Source: JBFELO01 sp041552055 (GTDB lineage: Bacteria > Acidobacteriota > Thermoanaerobaculia > Thermoanaerobaculales > Sulfomarinibacteraceae). Taken from it: DNA of 33,063 bases. The notes under the pieces were generated by a model. That model made no database searches, had not been told where the DNA came from, and saw only the letters and a list, made by a program, of their open reading frames with translations. The stretch is from the NCBI GenBank assembly GCA_041552055.1, contig JBFELO010000041.1, forward strand, positions 1-33,063. Direction: 5' to 3'. Positions within the stretch are counted from its first letter, which is position 1; every line of letters begins with the position of its first letter. A program made the translations under genes and the position numbers. Of this stretch, positions 15,099 through 22,813 are shown piece by piece.

Positions 15099-15950
15099 AT
15101 GACCAGAACAGTGACCGTGGCTGTCGTGTTTTTCGTGCTCTTGGGGTTTGTCGTGCAGCCCGATGCCCAGGTCATCCAGCGCATCAGCGTTACCAACACC
15201 GGAGCCGAGGCGAACGGTGCCAGCTGGGTGGTCAGCGGTCACCGGGTCATGAGCGCGGATGGCCGCTACGTCGTATTCTGGTCCGAGGCCACCAACCTGG
15301 TCGAGGAAGACACCAACGGCGTCGACGACGTGTTCATTCGTGACCGTGTGTTGAACACCACGAGCCGGGTCAGCGTCGACCTGTCCGGAGGAGAGGCGGA
15401 TGGCCCCAGCCGCGATGCCTCGATCAGTGCCGACGGCCGCTTCGTGAGCTTCACATCGGCCGCCACCGACCTGGTCGAAAACGACCGCAACTGGCACTGG
15501 GATGTCTTCGTCCGAGACCTGTACCTTGAAGAGACGGTTCGCGCGAGCGTAACCCCAGAAGGAGGCGACGCGGGTGACGACAGCGCGGGATCGTCGATCA
15601 GCGCCGATGGCCGCTACGTGGCGTTCGTCACGTGGGCGCGACTGCTCGCGCCGGGCGACACCGACTGGGGTTGGCAACGCGACGTGATCGTGCGCGACAT
15701 GGAGTCGGGCGAAAACGTGGTCGTCAGCGTGACCCCGGACGGTGGTAACCCTGCAAACGCGTGCTGGAACGCAGCGATCAGCGGTGACGGCCGACACGTG
15801 GTCTTCATGTCTCAGTCCGACGATCTGATCGCCGACGACACCGACGAAAACGTCGACATCTACCGCTACGATCTCGACGCCGGTGAAATGGTCAGGGTGA
15901 GCGTTGGACCCGCCGGCGGCAATGCGGACTCGCGCAGCGCGAGCCCCTAG
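15099..15950 (+). CDS. secreted beta-propeller protein, N-terminal part, ended by in-frame TAG
   Basis: The ATG at 15099 has GGAAGGAGG 8 nt upstream and begins a signal peptide (MTRTVTVAVVFFVLLGFVV). Blades of about 57 residues follow, each with an (I/V/M)SADGRYVxF start, a DxxxDxxVRD middle and an RVSV strand, as in PD40/TolB-like propellers. Four blades are encoded before a TAG at codon 284. The frame continues without shift into 15972-17828, which supplies three more blades and the C-terminal modules. The TAG sits where the other blades mostly have Ser or Ala, so a TCG-to-TAG change is the simplest origin. As it stands the product is probably a truncated propeller. The protein would act outside the cytoplasm; its ligand or function is unknown. 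Confidence 0.8.
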   Translation: MTRTVTVAVVFFVLLGFVVQPDAQVIQRISVTNTGAEANGASWVVSGHRVMSADGRYVVFWSEATNLVEEDTNGVDDVFIRDRVLNTTSRVSVDLSGGEADGPSRDASISADGRFVSFTSAATDLVENDRNWHWDVFVRDLYLEETVRASVTPEGGDAGDDSAGSSISADGRYVAFVTWARLLAPGDTDWGWQRDVIVRDMESGENVVVSVTPDGGNPANACWNAAISGDGRHVVFMSQSDDLIADDTDENVDIYRYDLDAGEMVRVSVGPAGGNADSRSASP

Positions 15951-15971
15951 GTCAGCGCGGACGGACGCTTC

Positions 15972-17828
15972 GTGGCGTTTCGGTCGTGGGCCACGGATCA
16001 TGTGGTGGACGACACCAACGATCAGGCCGACATCTTCGTGCGCGATCTGGCGACCGCGACCACCACCCGCGTGAGCGTGTCGAGCAGCGGCGATCAGGCG
16101 GCCGACGGCGGCAGCTGGCACCCCCACATCAGCGACGACGGGCGCTACGTGACATTCCTCACCGATGCCTCGAACCTGTTCGAAAACGACACGGAGGCAC
16201 TCGGGGACATCGTGGTTCACGATCGCGTCACGGGCGAGACGCGGACGGTCAGCCGGGGGGTGTCCGGACATCAACCCAACGGATGGATCGGGAACCCGAG
16301 CATCTCGTCCCACGGGCACTATGTGGTGTTCGAGTCGGAGGCGGACAACCTGACCGACGGAGACACCAATGGGAACATGGACGTCTTCATCGCGACCGGA
16401 CCCGCAACCGGTCCCCACCTGAGCATTCCAGCCGTCGCGCGGGTGCAAGGTTCCGGCGCCTTCTTCTCCTCCCGAATCGATGCCTTCAACGCGTCGGACC
16501 AGGAACTCGCTGCGGAAGTCCAATTCACTCCCCGTTCTGACGTCACGGTTGAGAGCAGCATCACGACGATCACGCTGTCGCCGCGCCAGATGATCACGGT
16601 CGAGGATCCCCTCCACGACTGGTTCGGGATCGGATCGACACGGGCCGCGGGCAGCCTGATGTTCACGGTCACCACCGGTTCGCCCGGGGCACTCAAGGTC
16701 CAGAGCGTGGTCACCGCCCACAACGATGACGGCAGCGAGTACGGCCAGTTCTTCCCCGCGGTCGCGGACGGCCTCCAGGCCGGACACACGGCGTACCTCA
16801 GCACGACGGTGGACCCCTGGCGCAGCCGGGTGAACTTCGGTGCCATGGCGCTGGAAAACGGCACCCAGGTGAGCGTGCATCCGGTCGATCCTATCGGCAA
16901 CCCGTTGGCGGACGCTCAGGTGCTGAGCCTCGACGCTGGCGTCAGTCATCAGCTCAACGACGTCAACCGTCCTCAGGTGTTCGATCTCGCCGATGCCGGC
17001 AATTACCTGCTCGAGGTCCTGGTGTCCAGCGGCAGCGCCGTTGTGTACGGAAGCGTGCTCGACGGCAACGCTTCCGAGTCCGGTACGAACGATCCCACCA
17101 CCGTCCAACCGGTAGTAGGAGGATCTTCGAAGGTCACCCTGATCGAGCTCGGTCCGGTCGTCGGGTACAACGAGTTCTCGGGATCCGCGAGTGTCGCGAA
17201 CCTCTCAGACGAAGAGATCGAGATCCAGGCCGACTTCTACCTGCGCGACCGTCCCGGAGTCACCCAGACCACGGTCATGACCCTGGCAGCCGGCGCTACC
17301 GAAGGGTACGGCGACATCATCGGTCACCTGTTCACGAGATCCGACGTGGGAGCGCTGGTCCTCCACGCAGAGGGCGATGCGCAGATCATGGCCACCGGCC
17401 GTGAGTACTCCATCCAGCGCGCCGCCGACGAGAGTGTCACCGGCACCGCGGGTCAGCTCATTCCAGGGATGACCGACGATGAATTGCTGCGTGCGGGTGC
17501 GGTCTATCACCTGCTCGGGCTCCAGCACCGTGAAACCGAAGCGGGCCTGGAGCGGAGCCACATCGCGGCGTTCAACCCCGGCGAGGACGACGCAGAGATC
17601 TCGCTCGACCTGTACGATGGGGCGACCGGAAGCCACGAGGGTTCGATGACATACACTCTTCGCGGCGGTGAGCTGAGACAGATCAACAACGTGATCGAAG
17701 AGATCTCTCGGCGCCAGGACGGAGGCGTGAAGCGTCTCCGGGTCACGGTCGACCGATCGGTCTTCGTCAAGGGGTTCCGGGTGAATGCGAGCGGCGATCC
17801 GGTAACGATCGACCTGCTCCCGGAGTAA
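15972..17828 (+). CDS. secreted beta-propeller protein, C-terminal part after the TAG
   Basis: Same frame as 15099-15950 and homologous in repeat structure. It begins mid-blade at a GTG without a ribosome site or signal peptide, so independent translation to a functional exported protein is unlikely. It holds the rest of blade five and blades six and seven (ISDDGRYVTF, ISSHGHYVVF), completing a seven-blade propeller. It then has beta-rich modules starting at IPAVARVQGSGAFFSSRIDAFN, resembling the Ig-like repeats found in many secreted Acidobacteriota-type proteins. No further lesion is visible in 1.86 kb, so any inactivation would be recent. A readthrough product of the whole locus would be 909 aa. 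Confidence 0.75.
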   Translation: MAFRSWATDHVVDDTNDQADIFVRDLATATTTRVSVSSSGDQAADGGSWHPHISDDGRYVTFLTDASNLFENDTEALGDIVVHDRVTGETRTVSRGVSGHQPNGWIGNPSISSHGHYVVFESEADNLTDGDTNGNMDVFIATGPATGPHLSIPAVARVQGSGAFFSSRIDAFNASDQELAAEVQFTPRSDVTVESSITTITLSPRQMITVEDPLHDWFGIGSTRAAGSLMFTVTTGSPGALKVQSVVTAHNDDGSEYGQFFPAVADGLQAGHTAYLSTTVDPWRSRVNFGAMALENGTQVSVHPVDPIGNPLADAQVLSLDAGVSHQLNDVNRPQVFDLADAGNYLLEVLVSSGSAVVYGSVLDGNASESGTNDPTTVQPVVGGSSKVTLIELGPVVGYNEFSGSASVANLSDEEIEIQADFYLRDRPGVTQTTVMTLAAGATEGYGDIIGHLFTRSDVGALVLHAEGDAQIMATGREYSIQRAADESVTGTAGQLIPGMTDDELLRAGAVYHLLGLQHRETEAGLERSHIAAFNPGEDDAEISLDLYDGATGSHEGSMTYTLRGGELRQINNVIEEISRRQDGGVKRLRVTVDRSVFVKGFRVNASGDPVTIDLLPE

Positions 17829-17926
17829 CCGTCGTCAACGGTGCACACTATTGTTTGGAAGAGCGAGACTCGCCGGCCGCTTGACACGGACGGAATCTCG
17901 CACGACCATGAATTGTTGGGAGTCCG

Positions 17927-18355
17927 GTGAGAGCGCGTCGACACGTAGCTCTTCTGACCCTCGTAGTTGCCCTGGTCCCGCTTGCCGTGCCGCGGGCGGA
18001 AGCTTGCCCCTTGACGGGAGCCAGTTCGCACGAGTGTTGTGCGGAACCCGCAGCGAGTGAGAACCCGGCCGCGGCGCCCTGCTGCGCGGGTGATGCCTCC
18101 TCTCCCCTATCCTCAGCCGCGACTCAGGGCCCGGCTCAGAATCGCTGCGACTGCGTCCATTCGCCGGCGGTGCCCGAAGCCGTCACCGTCGGCACGCCGA
18201 CACTCTCCGGCGATGAATCCTTCTCGTTACCGGGCTCCGGCACTTCCGTCACCATCGCTTCACCTGTCCGTGGCGCGCACGACTCGGATCACGGCCACCG
18301 GTTCACCGGCGAATCCCCGCCCCTCTACCTCATGGAGTGCGCCTTTCTGATCTAG
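17927..18355 (+). CDS. small Cys-rich exported protein
   Basis: A 142-aa protein starts at a GTG and has a clear signal peptide (VALLTLVVALVPLAVPRAEA). The mature part has eight cysteines in clustered pairs: a single Cys, HECCAEP, APCCAGD, a CDC, and one in the terminal MECAFLI. A histidine-rich HDSDHGHR segment follows the Cys-rich half. Such Cys/His content suggests metal binding or disulfide-stabilised folding in the periplasm, but I do not recognise the family. It lies about 100 bp after the beta-propeller gene and 60 bp before the frameshifted gene on the same strand. It ends in TAG. Confidence 0.7.
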   Translation: MRARRHVALLTLVVALVPLAVPRAEACPLTGASSHECCAEPAASENPAAAPCCAGDASSPLSSAATQGPAQNRCDCVHSPAVPEAVTVGTPTLSGDESFSLPGSGTSVTIASPVRGAHDSDHGHRFTGESPPLYLMECAFLI

Positions 18356-18415
18356 GAAAAAGACCGACCCGATTCTCGGCTGTCGGAACGTAGCTTTGAT
18401 CAGAGAGGTGCCCAG

Positions 18416-18864
18416 ATGCAATCATGGACAAGGTGTTGTGCGGTTGTCGTCGTGATGGCGGCAGCTTCGGTCAGACCATTCCCGGCGTTCCCGTGCAGCA
18501 GGCCTCGGTTGCCGGAACCGGGCAGGCCGCTACCCAGCGGACGGTCGTCGACCAGAAGCCAGGTTTCCATGCCGACCTCGGTATAGTCAACGTGACCGGC
18601 GTGCCGGTGACGGCGGTGGTCGAGATCTTCACGGCGGACGGAGAGCTCGCTCCCGGGGACTCACCGTTTTCGGTCGAGCTCGAGCCGTACGGCATCACCC
18701 AGATCGGTGACGTGCTCGCCGGACTCGACCCCGGCACGCGACGAGGAGTGATCGTTCGATCCGCCGTCGCTTCGGAGGACGGCGCCATCCTCGCCTACCT
18801 TTCGACCGTGGACAACCGCACGAACGACGCATCGTATCAGGAGGGCTTCAGGTTCGGATATTGA
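18416..18864 (+). pseudogene. secreted Ig-like domain protein with a frameshift after the signal peptide
   Basis: An ATG at 18416, preceded by AGAGG at 7 nt, starts a good signal peptide (MQSWTRCCAVVVVMAAAS) but that frame soon degenerates and stops within about 190 nt. The frame beginning at 18424, offset by -1, encodes a protein-like sequence from FGQTIPGVPVQQ to the stop at 18864, including HADLGIVNVTGVPVTAVVEI, similar in style to the C-terminal modules of the beta-propeller protein. Joining the two frames near 18465-18475 would restore a secreted protein of about 148 aa. Either the gene is frameshifted or the assembly has a one-base error. The alternative ATG at 18424 has no export signal. 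Confidence 0.6.
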
Positions 18865-18927
18865 TCCAACGTCGTGACGCCCGGACCGGAGACGAACCTC
18901 CGATCCGGCGGCAGACGTCTGCCGGAC

Positions 18928-19578
18928 TCAGTCGAGCTGGACACCCTGGCGCCGCGCCCGGTCGCGCAGTGTGTTCAGCTTCGCACGCTCTGCCTCGAGC
19001 TGCTTGGCCACAGCGTCGCGCTGCGCGCTTGCCGGATCCTGCACGCCAGGAGCCCGATCGTGCGGTCGGGCCGTCACGTACGGGTAGTGGGGGTCGCGCG
19101 CGGCAGGCTCCAGTTGCTCGTCGACATTCTTGAGCCGTGCTTCGAGGCTCTCGACAGTGCGCAGCTGCTCGTTGTACTGCTGGACCAGCGCGTTCGCGGG
19201 GTTGGAGCCGCCCTTCGCAGTCGCGGAACCCGTCGCCTGAGCGGCTGAGGCCGCCGACACACCGCCCCCCACCGACATCGCACCTTTTCCCCCGGACTTT
19301 TGGAGGTTGGCGTTGCTGATCACCGGAGCGCCGTCTGACGGCGGCTGCGTCAGCTTGATACCCGCCGCGGCCGCGGCAAGAGAGCTGCCGCCCTTTGCCG
19401 ACCCCAGTGATTTCAGTTCCGGTTCCTCTGAGGTGGTCGACTGCGTCTGCTCCTGTTGGTTCGCAGCCGGCTGTTTCTCGTCCACCTGTGGGTCGTCCGC
19501 CGCCGCGGGGAAACCGAAGGCCAGCACCAACCCCAGGGTGATCACGAATGCGCGGCTGGACCACAGCCGGTGAGTCAT
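18928..19578 (-). CDS. exported coiled-coil protein of unknown function
   Basis: The ATG at 19578 has GGAGGTG just upstream and gives a 216-aa protein with a signal peptide (FVITLGLVLAFGFPAAA). The middle is low complexity, rich in Ala, Gly, Ser and Gln. The C-terminal part has heptad-like helices (NALVQQYNEQLRTVESLEAR, VAKQLEAERAKLNTLRDRAR) that predict a coiled coil, split by a proline-rich link. The longer frame to 19644 would put the signal peptide inside the protein, so it is rejected. I do not recognise a family. It is divergent from the outer-membrane protein gene at 19812; a TATCAT box at 19626-19621 may be its -10 element. Confidence 0.78.
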   Translation of the reverse strand: MTHRLWSSRAFVITLGLVLAFGFPAAADDPQVDEKQPAANQQEQTQSTTSEEPELKSLGSAKGGSSLAAAAAGIKLTQPPSDGAPVISNANLQKSGGKGAMSVGGGVSAASAAQATGSATAKGGSNPANALVQQYNEQLRTVESLEARLKNVDEQLEPAARDPHYPYVTARPHDRAPGVQDPASAQRDAVAKQLEAERAKLNTLRDRARRQGVQLD

Positions 19579-19811
19579 GGCACACCTCCAAGCCCGGGGG
19601 AGCCGATCCCCCTCCTCTCTATGATACGCGGTCGGTGCGCCCACACTGAAGTGCCTTTGATCACAGTCCGCCGTTGTTGGGAATGCGACGGCACGGTGCC
19701 AGGCCGAGGCCGCAAGAAGACGAAATTTTGCGATCGAGTCCCTGTTGTGTACTCATGGGTACCGTTCCCGCGCTCGGGCTCCAGAACAATGAACATCGGG
19801 GGTCGACGCCC

Positions 19812-20750
19812 GTGAGGCCTGCATTACTCGTTTTCTTCGCTGCTGTGTCAATCTCACTTGCGGCAACTCCCGTCGCGCGTGCCCAGCCTGTCCTCGACGG
19901 AACAGAAGACATCGACTTCGACAGACCCGAAGCATGGGCAATGAAACGCAGCGCCTCGCTGACCCTGCTCACAGCGCTCGGACCTCCGCGCAACAGAGAG
20001 GCCGGCTCGATCGAGCTCGCGTTCGAACTCGGCTGGAACCCCAGCCTGAGCGAGGAGGAACGAAGGGTCGGGTTCAACGGCACAAAGGTGGAAGATCTCA
20101 ACCGCCTGGCGGTTGTCCCCCGTCCCAGAATAACGGTCGGCCTTGGTCGTAACTGGTCGCTGGACGCAGGTTACATACCGCCGATCGAGGTCGAAGGGAT
20201 CACTCCGAACATCATATCTGTGGGGATCGAACGTCCCGTCTGGCGGTTCGACAACTGGGTGCTCGGTGTCCGCGGTTACGGGCAGCTCGGCACAGTCGAA
20301 GGAGACATCACCTGCACGGAGCGGGAAGCGAGCATCCGACCGGGCGACCCGGGCAACGGGTTCGGCTGCGAGGAACCGTCGCAGGACGAGGTTTCCCTGG
20401 ACTACGCCGGCGTGGGCCTGACGGGCGGCTACCATCTGCCCGGCACTTCAGACTCTGCGGTCCACTTCGGAGTCTTCGCCAACTACATGGACCTGGAGTT
20501 CCAGGTGGACGCGCTCACGTTCGGCCTGCGCGATAGGACCACTCTGGTGACCGACGGCTGGACCTACTCCATCAACGTTGGATTCTCGTGGGCGCTCGGC
20601 CGGCCGACTCGATTGGCTCTGGAAGCGTTCTACAGCCCGTTGTACGTGGATCGACCCGTGCGTGATGACGAACCCGGCGCCCCGGCGCACGTCGATTCAC
20701 GAAATGATTCGCTGTTCAACCTGCGCGCGATGTTCAGCTACGTGTTTTGA
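19812..20750 (+). CDS. predicted outer-membrane beta-barrel protein
   Basis: A GTG at 19812 directly precedes a signal peptide (VRPALLVFFAAVSISLAATPVARA) and gives 312 aa; the open frame before it lacks a suitable start. The mature protein is built of alternating amphipathic strands such as RITVGLGRNWSLDAGYIPP, TDGWTYSINVGFSWALG and LALEAFYSPLYV, and it ends in aromatic Phe (MFSYVF), the classic C-terminal signature of Gram-negative outer-membrane barrels. One loop has two cysteines (ITCTER ... GFGCEE) that could form a disulfide. A YceI gene follows after 12 bp, probably in one operon. No specific porin or transporter family was recognised. Confidence 0.8.
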   Translation: MRPALLVFFAAVSISLAATPVARAQPVLDGTEDIDFDRPEAWAMKRSASLTLLTALGPPRNREAGSIELAFELGWNPSLSEEERRVGFNGTKVEDLNRLAVVPRPRITVGLGRNWSLDAGYIPPIEVEGITPNIISVGIERPVWRFDNWVLGVRGYGQLGTVEGDITCTEREASIRPGDPGNGFGCEEPSQDEVSLDYAGVGLTGGYHLPGTSDSAVHFGVFANYMDLEFQVDALTFGLRDRTTLVTDGWTYSINVGFSWALGRPTRLALEAFYSPLYVDRPVRDDEPGAPAHVDSRNDSLFNLRAMFSYVF

Positions 20751-20762
20751 GGAGATTGGCCC

Positions 20763-21350
20763 ATGCACAGATTCGTACTTTCAGCCCTCGGAGTGATCCT
20801 CGTGGCGGCGCCTGCCGCGGCGCAACAGTTCGAGCTGGTGTTTGACCCTGAACGAACGGTCGTCGAGTTCACGCTTGGCGCCACCATGCACACGGTGCAC
20901 GGCACATTCGAGCTCGTGAGCGGTACGGTCCGCTACGATTCGACGACCGGCGAGGCGTCGGGGAAGATTGTGGCCGACGCGCGTAGCGGCGAAAGCGGGA
21001 ATGAGAAGCGTGATCGAGACATGCACCGCAAGGTGCTGGAGAGCGAAGTGCATCCAACCATCGAGCTGTTACCCGAACGTGTTGTTGGCGAGCTTCCGTC
21101 CGCGGGCAGCGGCGACATCACGGTGGTGGGTTCGTTCCGTATCGGCGGCGGGCAGCACGAAGTAGAGATTCCGCTGACGGTCACCGTTACCGGCGACGAG
21201 GTCGCAATCCAAGGTCAGTTCGAAGTGCCCTACGTCGAGTGGGGCCTCAAGGACCCCTCCAAGTTCGTGCTTCGCGTGGCCAAGGAGGTCGTGGTGGCGA
21301 TCACGGCGCACGCCAAGATCACCCCAGTCATCGACGCGGGGGCGGTCTGA
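20763..21350 (+). CDS. YceI family periplasmic protein
   Basis: The ATG has GAGGAG 8 nt upstream. The 195-aa protein has a signal peptide (FVLSALGVILVAAPAAA). Its lipocalin-like YceI motifs include VEFTLGATMHTVHGTFELVSG, split over the first strands, a GNEKRDRDMHRKVLES segment corresponding to the RDxHL region, and EVPYVEWGLKDPSKF near the end. YceI proteins bind polyisoprenoid-like lipids and are often periplasmic; their cellular roles vary. It is likely cotranscribed with the barrel protein just upstream and converges on the 21367 gene after 16 bp. Confidence 0.92.
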   Translation: MHRFVLSALGVILVAAPAAAQQFELVFDPERTVVEFTLGATMHTVHGTFELVSGTVRYDSTTGEASGKIVADARSGESGNEKRDRDMHRKVLESEVHPTIELLPERVVGELPSAGSGDITVVGSFRIGGGQHEVEIPLTVTVTGDEVAIQGQFEVPYVEWGLKDPSKFVLRVAKEVVVAITAHAKITPVIDAGAV

Positions 21351-21366
21351 CGAATCAGTACCCCAA

Positions 21367-21927
21367 TCACTCGAGCCTCAGCCGGAGCTGGAGCGGCGCT
21401 TCCCAACCCTCCGCTGCGATTTCGAGGGCGATCGGTGTGTCGAGCGCGAGGCCCCGAGGCGTTGGGAAGTACACGATGTCCACCATCCCATCCTGCCGTC
21501 GCAGCACCACGTCGTCGATCACGGTACCCCTGCGATTCATGACCCCCGGGAAGAAGTTCGACTCGCGAAACCGACGTTGCCGGTACCACACCTCCCATGG
21601 GATCCCGTTCGCATTCGCGATCCGACGGTCGACGTTCAGCTTGTCGTACTCCTTGCGAACCTCTTTGAGGCCGGCCACCGGATACCGCCGACCGTCCGGG
21701 CCGACCAGTCGGATGGCGTCACGGTCGATCCTCACCGATCCGGAGCCGAGATTCTGAATCCCGATGACCATCGGCAGGTACGGCTCCTCGACGCGCATGC
21801 GGGTGAGGTGAATGTTCGCCCACACGGCACCGAACTCGGTCTCTCCCACGTTGACGAGTTGGGATTCCTGGGGCACGCCGGGAGCGGCCACGGCGAGTAC
21901 TACGGCGAACACGAGAGCGAATCTCAT
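21367..21927 (-). CDS. exported protein of unknown function
   Basis: The ATG at 21927 begins a signal peptide (MRFALVFAVVLAVAAPGV) and gives 186 aa; the longer frame to 22017 would bury that signal. A weak GGTGA precedes the ATG. The mature part looks like an Ig-like or DUF4352-style beta sandwich: MVIGIQNLGSGSVRIDRDAIRLV is typical of such folds, followed by a segment on protein-specific thresholds (PDGRRYPVAGLKEV). I cannot name the family with confidence. It is 118 bp downstream of the Sir2 gene on the same strand, and a short GC-rich hairpin lies in that gap. Confidence 0.72.
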   Translation of the reverse strand: MRFALVFAVVLAVAAPGVPQESQLVNVGETEFGAVWANIHLTRMRVEEPYLPMVIGIQNLGSGSVRIDRDAIRLVGPDGRRYPVAGLKEVRKEYDKLNVDRRIANANGIPWEVWYRQRRFRESNFFPGVMNRRGTVIDDVVLRRQDGMVDIVYFPTPRGLALDTPIALEIAAEGWEAPLQLRLRLE

Positions 21928-22045
21928 GTTGTCACCATAACCGATCCAGATACTACCGCGCCACCCGTGGCGGAGCCGCCGGCAGTGGCATTCCCCGGCG
22001 GGCCTGTCAGGAGGCATGCGTTGCCCGGCCTACGACCGCCACCAA

Positions 22046-22813
22046 TCATGCCTTCAGCACCTCCTCGACCGCGGGCGGCAGAATCTCCGACACGTCACCC
22101 TCGAGCCGCAGGGTAACGCCTGCAAGATCGTCATGCTCGGTCACTCCACGGTTGATGATCACGTACCGGGCGCCCCGTTCGACGGCCATCAGCGGGATCG
22201 ACGACGCCGGGTGCACCGAAAGCGTGGAGCCCAGCGCCAACACCAGGTCCGCCTGCTGTGCGGCCCCGAATGCGCGTGTCAGGTCTTCGTGTCGAAGGCT
22301 CTGGCCAAAGCTGATGGTTGCGGGTTTCAGGTGGCCGCCGCACTGCTCGCAGACGGGCGGTTGACGATCGCTCTCGAAGCTCTCCATGTGGGCGGCAGGA
22401 TCTGACATCCGGTGACAACTCATGCACTCCACCTCGAGCATCGTGCCGTGCAACTCGACCAGCCGTGCCGGGCTCGTCCCCGCCCGAATGTGGAGGCCAT
22501 CGATATTCTGAGTGACGACCATCAGCAGCTTTCCGGCCTCCTCCATCCTGGCGACTGCATGGTGAGTGGGGTTCGGGGTCGCGTCCCGCATGCCCGGCCA
22601 CGTCTCGAGCTTCTGGTCCCAGTACTCGACCCTGGCGTCGTGATCGGTCATGAACTCGCTGAAGTATACCGGCCGCCTGGTCTTCCAGACGCCCGACGGC
22701 CCGCGATAGTCGGCTATCCCACTCCCCGTGGAGATCCCGGCGCCGCTGAACACGAGGATGTCGTCCGACTCCCGGAGCAGCTCGACGAGTGCCGGATCGG
22801 CCGCCACCGTCAT
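22046..22813 (-). CDS. Sir2 family NAD-dependent protein deacylase
   Basis: Sirtuins remove acyl groups from lysines, consuming NAD+. The 255-aa protein shows GAGISTGSGIADYRGPSGVW (24-43) for NAD binding, TQNIDGLHIRAG (101-112), the catalytic His in LHG (His122), four zinc cysteines in CMSC (130-133) and CEQC (155-158), and the GSTLSVHPAS (195-204) segment. The ADYRGPSGVW form resembles the SIRT6/SIRT7-like branch more than typical CobB (DFR). The ATG overlaps the TGA of the M14 peptidase gene by 4 nt, so translation is coupled and the two belong to one operon. Confidence 0.95.
   Translation of the reverse strand: MTVAADPALVELLRESDDILVFSGAGISTGSGIADYRGPSGVWKTRRPVYFSEFMTDHDARVEYWDQKLETWPGMRDATPNPTHHAVARMEEAGKLLMVVTQNIDGLHIRAGTSPARLVELHGTMLEVECMSCHRMSDPAAHMESFESDRQPPVCEQCGGHLKPATISFGQSLRHEDLTRAFGAAQQADLVLALGSTLSVHPASSIPLMAVERGARYVIINRGVTEHDDLAGVTLRLEGDVSEILPPAVEEVLKA

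Noticed and set aside
15063..17108. A 681-codon minus-strand open frame opposite the beta-propeller gene
   Set aside because: It is a shadow of the repetitive GC-rich plus-strand gene, which has a promoter, ribosome site, signal peptide and recognisable blades; the antisense product looks like no family.
19665..19710. TGGCAC on the minus strand resembling a second sigma-54 promoter
   Set aside because: The spacing between GG and the nearest GC is 12 rather than 10 nt and the -12 TTGC element is absent.
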